From the NCBI RefSeq assembly GCF_009908265.2, contig NZ_JAAATX020000002.1, positions 124,001-188,000 of the forward strand: a stretch of 64,000 nucleotides of DNA, given 5' to 3'. The position numbers and the translations under genes are program-made. The stretch's first letter is position 1. Every line of letters begins with the position of its first letter. Positions 18,386 through 26,802 of this stretch are shown here, piece after piece. The stretch comes from Paragemmobacter amnigenus. Lineage in GTDB: Bacteria; Pseudomonadota; Alphaproteobacteria; Rhodobacterales; Rhodobacteraceae. A model generated the notes under the pieces. That model was not told where the DNA came from. It was given only the letters and a program-made list of their open reading frames with translations, and made no database searches.

Positions 18386-19648
18386 TCAGAGCGCCCGCCA
18401 GCCGATATCCCTGCGGCAGAAGCCTTCGGGCCAGTCGATGGCATCGACCATCGCGTAGGCCTTTGCCTGCGCCTCGGCCAATGTCGCGCCGCGGGCGGTG
18501 ACGTTGAGGACGCGGCCGCCGGTGGCGGTGATGGCGCCATTCTTTGCGGTGGTGCCTGCGTGGAACACCATCTGCGACGAGGTTTCGGGGAGGGCGTCGA
18601 GGCCCTTGATCACGCTGCCTTTGGTGTAGGCGCCGGGATAGCCGCGCGCGGCTATGACCACGGTCAGGGCATGGTCTTCGGCCCAGTGGACCTGTGCCTG
18701 ATCGAGCCGCCCCTCGGCGCAGGCGAGCAGCAGGTCGAGCGCCTGTGCGCCAAGGCGCATCATCAGCACCTGACATTCGGGGTCGCCGAAGCGGGCGTTG
18801 TATTCGACAAGCCGCGCGCGGCCGTTTTCGATCATGAGCCCTGCGTAGAGGACGCCTTGATAGGGCGTGCCGCGGCGGGCCATTTCGCGGATGGTGGGAA
18901 GGACGATTTCGGCCATGGCCTGCGCGGCGATGGCATCGGTCAGGACGGGGGCGGGGGAATAGGCGCCCATGCCGCCGGTATTGGGGCCGGTGTCGCCGTC
19001 GCCCACGCGCTTGTGGTCTTGCGCGGTGCCGATGGGCAGGGCGTTGGTGCCGTCGGTGAGGATGAAGAAGGAGGCTTCCTCGCCCGCCATGAATTCCTCG
19101 ATCACGACTTCCGCGCCGGCCGCGCCGAATTCGCCGCCGAACATGTCGTCGATGGCGGCGAGCGCCTCGGCCTCGGTCATGGCGACGATGACGCCCTTGC
19201 CTGCGGCAAGGCCGTCGGCCTTGACCACGATGGGGGCGCCCTTTTGCGCGATATAGGCGCGGGCGGGGGCTGCTTCGGTGAAGCGGGCCCAGGCGGCGGT
19301 GGGGGCGGCGCAGGCGTCGCAGATGTCCTTGGTGAAGGATTTGGAGGCTTCGAGTCTTGCCGCCGCCGCCGAGGGGCCGAAGGTCAGGATGCCCGCGGCG
19401 CGGGTGGCATCGGCCACGCCCGCGGCGAGGGGGGCTTCGGGGCCGATGATGACGAAATCGATGGCGTTTTCCTCGCAGAAGGTCACCACGGTCGCGCCGG
19501 AGAGGATGTCGATATCGGCACATTCCGCAAGTTGGGCGATGCCCGCATTGCCGGGGGCCACGATCAGGCGGTCGGTCTTGGGGTTCTGCTTGACCGCCCA
19601 GGCGAGGGCATGTTCGCGCCCGCCGCTGCCGAGGATGAGGATGTTCAT
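18386..19648 (-). CDS. purD: Phosphoribosylamine--glycine ligase (GARS)
   Basis: ATP-grasp enzyme of purine synthesis joining phosphoribosylamine and glycine to give GAR. The 420-aa protein begins [19 protein letters not shown], the typical start of the family. Other marks: [42 protein letters not shown] (ATP-grasp), [10 protein letters not shown] and [18 protein letters not shown]. It is a single-gene unit on the minus strand; about 245 bp of hairpin-rich DNA separate it from xseA, which runs the other way. Confidence 0.97.
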   Translation of the reverse strand: MNILILGSGGREHALAWAVKQNPKTDRLIVAPGNAGIAQLAECADIDILSGATVVTFCEENAIDFVIIGPEAPLAAGVADATRAAGILTFGPSAAAARLEASKSFTKDICDACAAPTAAWARFTEAAPARAYIAQKGAPIVVKADGLAAGKGVIVAMTEAEALAAIDDMFGGEFGAAGAEVVIEEFMAGEEASFFILTDGTNALPIGTAQDHKRVGDGDTGPNTGGMGAYSPAPVLTDAIAAQAMAEIVLPTIREMARRGTPYQGVLYAGLMIENGRARLVEYNARFGDPECQVLMMRLGAQALDLLLACAEGRLDQAQVHWAEDHALTVVIAARGYPGAYTKGSVIKGLDALPETSSQMVFHAGTTAKNGAITATGGRVLNVTARGATLAEAQAKAYAMVDAIDWPEGFCRRDIGWRAL

Positions 19649-19724
19649 GCGTGCCGCCCCCTTCGCTGGTTGGTGGGGCTATAGGGGGGGAGGGGGGAGG
19701 GCGCAAGATCGAGAGGTCGGGAGG

Positions 19725-19835
19725 GCGAAATCTGACGCAGATTTCGCGGCGATTTCTGCACGCAGAAATCGGTTGGCCGGGGTAGGGGCCGGAATTTGCG
19801 TCAAATTCCGGCGCGGTTTCTGCGTCAGAAACCGC
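19725..19835. repeat. Array of four hairpins between purD and xseA
   Basis: Four perfect inverted repeats in a row: GCGAAATCT (loop GACGC), CGATTTCTGC (loop AC), GCCGGAATTTG (loop CGT) and GCGGTTTCTG (loop CGT), with stems of 9, 10, 11 and 10 bp. The stems differ in sequence; the spacing and the loop style are alike. The same design recurs upstream of ftsY at 23144-23327. Confidence 0.75.
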
Positions 19836-19894
19836 TTTCGGGTTTTCCTTGCGTGCTGCGGGTCCTAGTCTTGCGGAAGATGACGGAGATGCCC

Positions 19895-21454
19895 ATGGAC
19901 CTGTTCGAAGACGCCGCCGCCCCGCAGGGCAACCAGCCGGAATATACCGTGTCCGAGCTGTCGGGCGCGGTGAAGCGGGTGATCGAGGGGGAGTTCGGCC
20001 TTGTCCGCGTGCGGGGCGAGGTGGGGCGGGTGTCGCGGCCTGCCTCGGGGCATCTGTATTTCGATCTGAAGGATGACCGGTCCGTCATTGCCGCGATCAG
20101 CTGGAAAGGGCAGGTCGCGCGGATGCAGGTGCGGCCCGAGGAGGGGATGGAGGTCGTCGCCACGGGGCGCATGACCACCTTTCCGGGGCAGTCCAAGTAC
20201 CAGCTGATCGTCGAGGATGTGGCGCCTGCGGGGGCGGGTGCCCTGATGGCCATGCTGGAAAAGCGCAAGGCGGCGCTGGCGGCGGAGGGGCTGTTCGATC
20301 CGGCGCGGAAGAAGGCGATTCCGTTCCTGCCGGAGGTCATCGGGGTTGTCACATCGCCCAGTGGCGCGGTGATCCGCGATATCCTGCACCGGCTGCGCGA
20401 CCGGTTCCCGCGCCATGTGCTGGTCTGGCCCGTGGCGGTGCAGGGGCAGGCCTGCGCGCCCGAGGTGGCCGCCGCGATCCGCGGGTTCAACGCGATCGAA
20501 CCCGGGGGGGCGGTGCCGCGGCCCGACCTGATCATCGTTGCGCGGGGTGGCGGGTCGCTGGAGGATCTGTGGGGCTTCAACGAGGAGATCGTGGTGCGCG
20601 CGGCGGCGGCGTCGCGGATCCCGCTGATTTCCGCCGTGGGGCACGAGACGGATACGACGCTGATCGACTTTGCCGCCGACCGGCGCGCGCCCACGCCCAC
20701 GGCGGCGGCCGAGATGGCGGTGCCGGTGCGGATGGAGTTGCTGGCGGCGGTGGATGGCCTTGGCGCGCGGGCGGTGCGGGCGGCGGTGAATGGCGTCGGG
20801 CTGCGCGGGCAGCGGCTGCGCGATCTGGGCCGCGCGCTGCCGCGGCTGGAGGCTTTGGTGCAGGGGCCGGCGCAGCGGTTGGACCTGTGGTCGGGGCGGC
20901 TGGGTGCAGCGCTGGGGATGGCGGCGGCGCGGAAGCGGCAGGTCTTTGGCGCGAAGGCGGGGCTGGTGCGGCCGGAGTTGCTCTTGGGGCTGGTGGCGCA
21001 TCGGCGGCGCGATCTGGGCGAGCGGGCGGCGCGGCTGGATGGTCTGGCCGAGCGTCGCGGCGAGCGGTTGCGGGCGCGGCTGGATGGTCTGGCGGGACGG
21101 TTGGAGCCGTCGCTTGCCCGTATCGTCGGGGATGCCGAGCGCAAGGTGCGGGACGGGCGGAGCAAGCTGGCGGATGTGGCCGAGCGGCTGGAAGCGGCGC
21201 CCGCGGCGCGCTTTGCGCGGCTGGAGCAGCGGCTGGAGGCGCTGGACCGCACGCGCGTGACGCTGGGCTATGCCGAGACGCTGAAGCGGGGCTTTGCCGT
21301 GGTGCGGGGCGACGGGGCGGTGGTCACGTCCAAGGCGGCGGCAGAGCGGGCAGCGGCGCTGGAGATCGAATTTGCCGACGGGCGGGTGGCCCTGGGTGGT
21401 AAACCCAAGGCGCGCAAGGCGGACGGGGGGCCGGAGCAGGGATCGCTGTTCTGA
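19895..21454 (+). CDS. xseA: Exonuclease VII large subunit
   Basis: Catalytic subunit of exonuclease VII, which degrades single-stranded DNA from both ends. The protein is 519 aa from the ATG at 19895, preceded by ACGGAG at proper spacing; ATGs at 19880 and 19889 are alternatives. The OB-fold occupies about residues 15-115 (VRGEVGRVSRPASGHLYFDL). The catalytic domain has DLIIVARGGGSLEDLWGFN, SAVGHETDTTLIDFAADRRA and PTPTAAAE. A long Arg/Leu/Ala-rich coiled coil (about 285-450) follows. The small subunit gene xseB is not seen in the window. Confidence 0.95.
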   Translation: MDLFEDAAAPQGNQPEYTVSELSGAVKRVIEGEFGLVRVRGEVGRVSRPASGHLYFDLKDDRSVIAAISWKGQVARMQVRPEEGMEVVATGRMTTFPGQSKYQLIVEDVAPAGAGALMAMLEKRKAALAAEGLFDPARKKAIPFLPEVIGVVTSPSGAVIRDILHRLRDRFPRHVLVWPVAVQGQACAPEVAAAIRGFNAIEPGGAVPRPDLIIVARGGGSLEDLWGFNEEIVVRAAAASRIPLISAVGHETDTTLIDFAADRRAPTPTAAAEMAVPVRMELLAAVDGLGARAVRAAVNGVGLRGQRLRDLGRALPRLEALVQGPAQRLDLWSGRLGAALGMAAARKRQVFGAKAGLVRPELLLGLVAHRRRDLGERAARLDGLAERRGERLRARLDGLAGRLEPSLARIVGDAERKVRDGRSKLADVAERLEAAPAARFARLEQRLEALDRTRVTLGYAETLKRGFAVVRGDGAVVTSKAAAERAAALEIEFADGRVALGGKPKARKADGGPEQGSLF

Positions 21455-21468
21455 TCCGTGCCAACCCC

Positions 21469-21552
21469 GTCCCGGGCTTGATCCGGGACCGCGCGGTCCA
21501 TGCCCGCGTTCTGACGTCGTAAGGACGGGAGGCCCCGGGTCAGGCCCGGGGC
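21469..21552. repeat. Pair of GC-rich palindromes after xseA
   Basis: GTCCCGG / CCGGGAC with loop GCTTGAT (21469-21489), and GCCCCGGG / CCCGGGGC with loop TCAGG (21532-21552). The CCCGGGCTTGATCCGGG type is a common alphaproteobacterial extragenic palindrome. Either could also stop convergent transcripts. Confidence 0.6.
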
Positions 21553-21565
21553 GCGCGGGTGTGAC

Positions 21566-21985
21566 TTAGACGCCCAGATCGGGGCCGGGGCAGTGGAGGG
21601 GTTCGCTGCTCTGGCCCACTTCCGACAGCGAGGTGCTGCCGTCGGCCCCCATGAAGATCGCGCGCAGGCCCGTCGCCTCGCGGAAGAAGCGCCAGCATTG
21701 CGGTTCGGGATCGGCGTCGTAGACGAAGCAGATGTTGCCACGGTCCTCGAACCAGTGGCCGTATTGGCAGTCATCCTCGGTGAAGGCCCAGATCACCTTG
21801 CGGCCGGGCAGGTATTGCTCGGCCCCCCAGATCACCCCGTCCTGCGCGTAGGAGAGGGTCTTGCCGGTTGCATAGGCCTCGAACTCGGCGGCGGCGAGGG
21901 GGGCGTCGGCGACGGGCGTGGCCTCCTGCGCGAGGGCGGGCAGGCAGAGCGTGGCGGCGAGGAGCAGGGCTGCGGGGCGGTGCAT
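21566..21985 (-). CDS. Secreted protein of unknown function
   Basis: 139-aa protein with a Sec signal peptide (MHRPAALLLAATLCLPALAQ, cleavage about residue 20). The start at 21985 follows AAGGACC on the minus strand; the longer frame to 22138 overlaps the end of the AlkB-like gene. The mature part contains GKTLSYAQDGVIWGAEQYLP, WAFTEDDCQYGHWFEDRGN, ICFVYDADPEPQCWRFFRE and a late Cys (LHCPGPDLGV). Four cysteines suggest two disulfides in the periplasm. The W/Y/C pattern recalls small DUF995-like periplasmic proteins, but I am not sure enough to name it. Confidence 0.7.
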   Translation of the reverse strand: MHRPAALLLAATLCLPALAQEATPVADAPLAAAEFEAYATGKTLSYAQDGVIWGAEQYLPGRKVIWAFTEDDCQYGHWFEDRGNICFVYDADPEPQCWRFFREATGLRAIFMGADGSTSLSEVGQSSEPLHCPGPDLGV

Positions 21986-22037
21986 CGGGGGTCCTTGGTT
22001 CGCGCGGACCATGCCACGGCGCGGATGCTTTGGCGAG

Positions 22038-23093
22038 TCACCCTTGCGTTTCGTTCCGCTGCGGTTGCGCGAGGCGGGCGAGGTGCGGGCGCATGAGGCG
22101 GCGCCAGAGCGGCGGGACAAGCGCGATGGCGGCGGCAAGGGGGAGGGGCCAGGGCAGGCGGGGGGCGTCGTCGGGCAGGCGCAGCGCGGGATAGGGGCGC
22201 GTCGGGTGCGCGTGGTGGTCGGAATGGCGCGGGGCGTTGAGGAGGAGGGCGGAAGAGAACCAGTGCGCGGTGTTCCAGGAGTGGCGGGCGTTCACCGGTT
22301 CGGGCCTGCCGTCTGGGCCGGTGGCGCGGGTCAGGCCGTAGTGCTGGACATAGTCCGAGAGGTGGATTTGGAGTTGGGCATGGGCGGCGAGGAGAAGCCA
22401 GAGGGCAAGTCCGGTCGGGCCTGCGAGGACGAGGGCGAGGGCGAGGGCGGTGGCAGAGATCAGGGCGTAGGTGGTGTAGGGGTGCAGGCCCTTTGCGTGG
22501 CGGTCGCGAAGGGCGGTTTCGGCGCGCAGCCCTTCGGTGAAGCCGCCGATGGCGGCGCGGGGCAGATAGCGCCAGAAGCCGCGCCCTCTGGGTGCGCTGG
22601 CGGGGTCGAGGGGCGTTGCGACGTGGCGGTGGTGGATCAGGCGGTGGGAGGAGGCATGGTGGCCGATCAGGAGCCACGCGTAGAGCGCGACGCCTAGGCG
22701 CGTCTTGCCGCGCGTGGCGCGGTGGATCAGTTCATGCGCGGTCGGGTGGCCGATCTGGCCGAGCCAGAGGCCGGTGGCGAAGAGGAGTGCTGCCTTTTCC
22801 GGCAGGGAGAGGGCGGGGTTGGTCGCGCCGAGGATGGCAACGGGCGGCAGGGCGAGGCCGAGAAGGGCGAGGAGGATGAGGAGCGTGTCGGCGGCGGGGA
22901 ATTCGGCGTCTTCGGGGGCGTCGGCTTCGACGAGCGGCAGGAGCTGGTCGAGCAGGATGGAGAGCGCGGCCATGTAGGCGAGGCCGGCCCAGAGGAGCGG
23001 GCCGCCGAGCGTTGCGCCGGTGGCGATGAGTGGCAGGGGGGCGAGGGTCGCGGCGGCGAAGGCGGGCATGGGAAGGGGGGCGCGGATACTCAT
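22038..23093 (-). CDS. AlkB-like membrane fatty-acid-desaturase-fold hydroxylase
   Basis: Integral-membrane non-heme di-iron oxygenase of the alkane 1-monooxygenase type. The 351-aa protein has about six membrane segments and the eight-histidine pattern: HELIH (about residue 120), HRLIHHRH (about 150), HSDHHAHPTRPYPAL (about 300). The last is the AlkB signature. It is shorter than the about 400 aa of Pseudomonas AlkB. No rubredoxin or rubredoxin reductase gene lies near. Substrate could be alkane, fatty acid or another lipid; alkane hydroxylation is a family-based guess. Confidence 0.8.
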   Translation of the reverse strand: MSIRAPLPMPAFAAATLAPLPLIATGATLGGPLLWAGLAYMAALSILLDQLLPLVEADAPEDAEFPAADTLLILLALLGLALPPVAILGATNPALSLPEKAALLFATGLWLGQIGHPTAHELIHRATRGKTRLGVALYAWLLIGHHASSHRLIHHRHVATPLDPASAPRGRGFWRYLPRAAIGGFTEGLRAETALRDRHAKGLHPYTTYALISATALALALVLAGPTGLALWLLLAAHAQLQIHLSDYVQHYGLTRATGPDGRPEPVNARHSWNTAHWFSSALLLNAPRHSDHHAHPTRPYPALRLPDDAPRLPWPLPLAAAIALVPPLWRRLMRPHLARLAQPQRNETQG

Positions 23094-23143
23094 GACGCGG
23101 GAAAGGTAGCATCGGGGGGCGGGCCTGTCATGTGGGCTGCGGG

Positions 23144-23327
23144 GCGAAGATTTTTCTGGCGAAAAATCTTCGCGGCGATCCTTCTGGCGAAGGATCGGGG
23201 CGCGCGCGCAGGGGGGCGTGGAGGCATACGCGATGGCGCGGGGCCGTATATCGGGGCGCGCGCGCGTCGGGTGGGCTGAAGTTTCGCAGAAACTTCGCCT
23301 TGCAGGATTTTCACCAGAAAATCCTGC
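23144..23327. repeat. Array of four hairpins upstream of ftsY
   Basis: Perfect stems: GCGAAGATTTTT (12 bp, loop CTGGCG, 23144-23173), CGATCCTTC (9 bp, loop TGGC, 23176-23197), GAAGTTTC (8 bp, loop GCA, 23278-23296) and GCAGGATTTTC (11 bp, loop ACCA, 23302-23327). An 80-bp GC-rich spacer separates the second and third. It matches the design of 19725-19835. The whole 23094-23392 gap has no gene. Confidence 0.75.
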
Positions 23328-23392
23328 CCCCGCTTCCGTTCACCCGCGATAGGGATTAGGTCACGCAAGGGCCATTGGCGGAAAGGGGCGGT

Positions 23393-24430
23393 ATGTCCTT
23401 CTTCAAGAAACTGCGCGACCGGATGTTCCGGTCTTCCGACAAGATCGGCGAGGGGCTGGAGGCGCTGGTCGCGGACGAGGGCGGGGCGGGGGATGCCGCT
23501 CCGGCCGTTGCCCCTTCCGCGCCTGCCGCGCCGGAGGCCGGGGCGGGCAAGCCGGGTCTGCTGGGGCGCATCTTCGGCGGGGGTGGGGCGGAGGAGCCGC
23601 GCCGTCTGGTCGATGATGCCATGCTGGAAAGTCTGGAAGAGGTGCTGATCCAGGCGGATATGGGCGTCGAGACGGCGGTGCGGGTGACGGCCAACATCGC
23701 CGAGGGGCGGTTCGGCAAGCGGATTTCGACGCGCGAGTTGAAGGCGGCGCTGGCGGCCGAGGTGGCGCGGATCATGGAGCCCGTGGCGCGGCCGCTGCCG
23801 ATCTATCCCAAGCGGCCGCAGGTCGTGCTGGTCGTTGGGGTGAACGGGTCGGGCAAGACGACGACCATCGGCAAGCTGGCAAGCCAGTTCAAGGCGGCGG
23901 GGAAGTCGGTGGTGATCGCCGCGGGCGACACCTTCCGCGCGGCAGCGGTGGAGCAGTTGCAGGTCTGGGGGCAGCGGGCGGGCGTGCCCGTCCTGACGGC
24001 GGCAGAGGGGTCGGACCCGGCCAGCCTTGCCTTTGACGCGCTGACGCAGGCGCAGGCGCAGGGGGCGGACCTTCTGCTGATCGATACGGCGGGGCGGTTG
24101 CAGAACCGGCAGGACCTGATGGAGGAACTGGCCAAGATCGTGCGGGTGATCCGCAAGGTGGATGCGACCGCGCCGCACAACACGCTGCTGGTTCTGGATG
24201 CGACGACGGGGCAGAACGCGATCAGCCAGGTCGATATCTTCCGCAAGATTGCCGATGTGACGGGGCTGGTGATGACGAAGCTGGACGGCACGGCCAAGGG
24301 CGGCGTTCTGGTCGCGCTGGCGGACCGGTTCGGGCTGCCTATCCATGCGATCGGTGTGGGCGAGCAGATCGACGACCTTGCCCCCTTCGACCCCGAGGAT
24401 TTTGCAAAGGCGCTGGTCGGGCAGGAGTGA
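23393..24430 (+). CDS. ftsY: FtsY, signal recognition particle receptor
   Basis: SRP GTPase receptor that docks ribosome-SRP complexes at the membrane. The protein is 345 aa from the ATG at 23393, preceded by GAAAGGGG. The N-terminus has a short basic helix (SFFKKLRDRMFR) and an Ala/Pro-rich acidic linker, then the N and G domains with GVNGSGKTTTIGKLA (G1, about 152-166), DTFRAAAVEQL, DTAGRLQN (G3) and TKLDGTAKGG (G4). Its stop overlaps the GTG of the next gene, so the EamA gene is probably cotranslated. Confidence 0.96.
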   Translation: MSFFKKLRDRMFRSSDKIGEGLEALVADEGGAGDAAPAVAPSAPAAPEAGAGKPGLLGRIFGGGGAEEPRRLVDDAMLESLEEVLIQADMGVETAVRVTANIAEGRFGKRISTRELKAALAAEVARIMEPVARPLPIYPKRPQVVLVVGVNGSGKTTTIGKLASQFKAAGKSVVIAAGDTFRAAAVEQLQVWGQRAGVPVLTAAEGSDPASLAFDALTQAQAQGADLLLIDTAGRLQNRQDLMEELAKIVRVIRKVDATAPHNTLLVLDATTGQNAISQVDIFRKIADVTGLVMTKLDGTAKGGVLVALADRFGLPIHAIGVGEQIDDLAPFDPEDFAKALVGQE

Positions 24431-25326
24431 GCGGCTGGCTGATCTCGCTGGAGGGGACGGAGGCGGGGCGCGATCTGGCGCTGGCCTTGGCCCTGATGGC
24501 GGCGGTGCTGCATGCGCTGTTCGGGGCCTTGCAGAAGGGGCGGCATGATCCGTGGCTGTCGCGGGCGGTGATTGACGGGTGCTACGGGCTGATCGCGGTG
24601 CCATTCGCGCTGTTCGTGGTGCCGTGGCCGGAGCCGCATATGTGGCCGATCTTCGCGGGGGCCTTCGTGATCCATGCGGGATACAAGCTGTTGCAGGCCA
24701 TGGCCTATGATCGCGGTGCCTATACGGTGGTCTATCCCGTGGTGCGCGGGACGGGGCCGTTCTTCGCGCTGATCGGGGCAGGGATCGTCTTTGGCGAGAG
24801 CTACGGGGCAGGGCAATGGGCCGGTGTTGGCGTCCTGATGGCGGGCATCTTCGGGCTTGCGGCCTATAACCTGCGGCATGTGGTGGTGGACCGCGAGACG
24901 CTGGTGCCCGCGCTGGGGCTGGCGGTGGTGACGGGGGCCTTCGTCGCACTCTATACGACCTATGACGCCTACGGGATACGGGCGACGGCGGACCCGTTCA
25001 CCTTTCTGGCGTGGTTCTTCATGATCGACGGGGTGCTGTTTCCCCTGCTGATGGCGCGGCGGCTGGCGCGGTTGCGGCTGGCCGAGGCGCTGCCCTTGTT
25101 GCGGCGGGGGGTGGCGGGGGCGATGGTGGCCTATCTGTCCTTCGGGTCGATCATGCTGGCGACGCGGTTGGACAAGGTGGGGGAGGCTGCGGTGCTGCGC
25201 GAGACGTCCACCGTCTTTGCCGCCTTGATCGGCTGGTGGGTTCTGGGCGAGAAGGTGGGCGCGGTGCGTGCCGCCTTGATGGGGTTGATCGCGGCGGGTG
25301 CCGTGGTGATGGAATGGGCGGGGTGA
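24427..25326 (+). CDS. EamA/DMT-family transporter
   Basis: 299-aa membrane protein with ten predicted hydrophobic segments arranged as two EamA repeats (about residues 12-140 and 158-295). The motif VYPVVRGTGPFFALIGAGIVFGE at the end of repeat 1 and STVFAALIGWWVLGEKVGAV in repeat 2 are typical of drug/metabolite transporters. Substrate unknown. It starts with GTG in a GTGA overlap with the ftsY stop, and the yciB ATG comes 2 bp after its own stop, so ftsY-eamA-yciB looks like one operon. Confidence 0.85.
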   Translation: MSGWLISLEGTEAGRDLALALALMAAVLHALFGALQKGRHDPWLSRAVIDGCYGLIAVPFALFVVPWPEPHMWPIFAGAFVIHAGYKLLQAMAYDRGAYTVVYPVVRGTGPFFALIGAGIVFGESYGAGQWAGVGVLMAGIFGLAAYNLRHVVVDRETLVPALGLAVVTGAFVALYTTYDAYGIRATADPFTFLAWFFMIDGVLFPLLMARRLARLRLAEALPLLRRGVAGAMVAYLSFGSIMLATRLDKVGEAAVLRETSTVFAALIGWWVLGEKVGAVRAALMGLIAAGAVVMEWAG

Positions 25327-25328
25327 AG

Positions 25329-25943
25329 ATGTCGGAACCGAAGAAACTGCATCCGGGGGTGAAGCTGGCGCTGGAACTGGGGCCGGTGGCGCTGTTCTTT
25401 GCGGGCTATCTGAAGCTGAAGGATCAGGTCTTTACCATCGGCGGGGCCGAATATGGCGGCTTCATCGTGGTGACGGCGCTGTTCATCCCGCTGATGGTGG
25501 TGACGACGGGCATCCTGTGGGGACTGACGGGGAAGCTGTCGAAGATGCAGGTGGCGACCGTGGTGCTGGTCGTGCTGTTCGGCGGGCTGTCGGTCTGGCT
25601 GAACGACGAGCGGTTCTTCAAGATGAAGCCCACGATGATCTATCTGCTGTTCGGCGGGATTCTGGGGTTCGGACTGCTGCGGGGGCAGAGCTATCTGAAG
25701 GCGGTGATGGAGGAGGCGCTGCCCTTGCAGGCCGAAGGGTGGATGATCCTGACGCGGCGGCTGTGTGCGTTCTTCTTCGGGTTGGCGGTCGCGAATGAGG
25801 TCGTCTGGCGGACGATGTCCACCGAAGCTTGGGTGAATTTCAAGACCTTCGGCCTGACGGCGGCGCTGTTCCTGTTCTTCATGACGCAGGGCGGGGTGTT
25901 GAGCCGGTACGGGGTGGAGGAGGAGAAGAAGAAGGGGGAGTAG
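25329..25943 (+). CDS. yciB: YciB/IspZ, inner-membrane septation protein
   Basis: 204-aa protein with five or six membrane segments, belonging to the intracellular septation protein A (YciB) family. Marks: KLALELGPVALFFAGYL at the start, LNDERFFKMKPTMIYLLFG in the middle, GWMILTRRLCAFFFGLAVANEVVWR, and a Lys/Glu-rich end EEEKKKGE. In E. coli YciB contributes to envelope synthesis and cell length, with DcrB. The ATG at 25329 is chosen; GTG at 25323 is in frame two codons earlier. It follows the EamA gene at once and is followed directly by a GNAT gene. Confidence 0.9.
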   Translation: MSEPKKLHPGVKLALELGPVALFFAGYLKLKDQVFTIGGAEYGGFIVVTALFIPLMVVTTGILWGLTGKLSKMQVATVVLVVLFGGLSVWLNDERFFKMKPTMIYLLFGGILGFGLLRGQSYLKAVMEEALPLQAEGWMILTRRLCAFFFGLAVANEVVWRTMSTEAWVNFKTFGLTAALFLFFMTQGGVLSRYGVEEEKKKGE

Positions 25944-26393
25944 GTGATCGTCCGGCCTTATGAGGGTGCGGACTTCGACGCCTGCCTCGCCCTGTTCGAC
26001 GGGAATGTGCCTGAGTTCTTTGCTGCGGTGGAGCGGGCCGAGTTCACGGGTTTTCTGAAGGACGGGCCTGCTACGCCCTACCTCGTTCTGGTTCGGGATG
26101 ACGTGGTCGTAGCTGCCGGGGGAGTGAGTGTCGACTCCCTTGGTTGGGTGACGCTGGACTGGGGTATGGTCGAGCGCGGTTTGCAACGGCGCGGTCTGGG
26201 GCGGCGGTTGCTTGAGGCGCGGCTGGAGATGGCGCGGGGGATGCCGGGCGTGCGCGGAGTGCGGCTGGAGACGTCGCAGAAGACCTGCGGTTTCTACGAA
26301 GGGATCGGGTTCCGGGTGACGCAGGTGGTGCCGGAGCGGTTCGGGCCGGGTCTGGATGGGGTTTCGATGGTTTTGGACTTTCCCGAAAGATAA
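25944..26393 (+). CDS. GNAT-family N-acetyltransferase
   Basis: 149-aa acetyl-CoA-dependent transferase. It starts with GTG right after the yciB stop, with GGGGAG as ribosome site. N-terminal IVRPYEGADFDACLALFDGN, then VVVAAGGVSVDS (beta 4), and motif A RGLQRRGLGRRLLEARL (about residues 76-92), which binds the acetyl-CoA pyrophosphate. TSQKTCGFYEGIGFRVT near 110-127 is the usual C-terminal GNAT motif. The substrate is unknown. Confidence 0.85.
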   Translation: MIVRPYEGADFDACLALFDGNVPEFFAAVERAEFTGFLKDGPATPYLVLVRDDVVVAAGGVSVDSLGWVTLDWGMVERGLQRRGLGRRLLEARLEMARGMPGVRGVRLETSQKTCGFYEGIGFRVTQVVPERFGPGLDGVSMVLDFPER

Positions 26394-26419
26394 ACAGCTA
26401 CGCCGTAGCGCTTTGGTTG

Positions 26420-26533
26420 GACATGACCCGATGCCCAAAGCATCGGGGCGCGGCCGTCCCGCCCCCCCGGGGCGGCCGCACGGGGTCCGTGCAGCCACCC
26501 CAGCGTGACGGCCGCGCCCCTTGTGTTGCGCTC
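26420..26533. repeat. Repeat family A, copy 3 (divergent)
   Basis: Outer arms GGGGCGCGGCCGTC (26445-26458) and GACGGCCGCGCCCC (26507-26520) pair over 14 bp although their sequence differs from copies 1 and 2. The side hairpin CCCGATGC / GCATCGGG (26427-26447) has loop CCAAA. The inner palindrome is GCACGG GGT CCGTGC. It shares GGGGCGGCCGCACG (26469-26482) and the tail TTGTGTTGCGCT with the other copies. It is inserted between the GNAT gene and cspA. Confidence 0.7.
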
Positions 26534-26544
26534 TGTCGGCGATG

Positions 26545-26573
26545 AAAAAGGGCGGCCCGGAGGCCGCCCTTTT
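26545..26573 (-). terminator. Intrinsic terminator after cspA
   Basis: AAAAGGGCGGCC / GGCCGCCCTTTT with loop CGGA; on the minus strand the stem is followed by TTTT. The A/T flanks make it usable in both directions, so it may also stop the GNAT transcript. Confidence 0.8.
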
Positions 26574-26595
26574 CGAATTCGGTGCCTTGGGCCGA

Positions 26596-26802
26596 TCAGG
26601 CCAGGGCGAGGTTCGTCGCGGATTCGCGGCCGTTGCGGTCACGCTCCAGGTCGAAGGTCACAGCCTGACCGTCGTTCAGGGCGCGGATGCCGGCGCGTTC
26701 CAGCGCGGTGATGTGGACGAAAACGTCCTTCTGGCCACCCTCGGGGGCAATGAAGCCGAAGCCTTTGGTGGCGTTGAACCATTTCACGGTGCCGTTGGCC
26801 AT
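26596..26802 (-). CDS. Cold shock protein (CspA family)
   Basis: 68-aa single cold-shock domain that binds single-stranded RNA and DNA. RNP1 is KGFGFI (about residues 13-18) and RNP2 is VFVHI (about 27-31). It starts MANGTVKWFNATKG and ends with an Arg-rich strand DLERDRNGRESATNL. On the minus strand AGGAGA lies just before the start. About 325 bp of untranslated DNA lie upstream, which allows a long 5' leader as is usual for csp genes. Which paralog this is cannot be told. Confidence 0.95.
   Translation of the reverse strand: MANGTVKWFNATKGFGFIAPEGGQKDVFVHITALERAGIRALNDGQAVTFDLERDRNGRESATNLALA

Noticed and set aside
16917-19706. 929-aa frame on the minus strand
   Set aside because: It runs antisense to the radical SAM gene and out of frame through purD, with strongly biased Arg/Pro content.
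19725-19835. Possible CRISPR array from four regularly placed palindromes
   Set aside because: The units are not identical, the spacing is too short, and there is no repeat-spacer pattern or cas gene.
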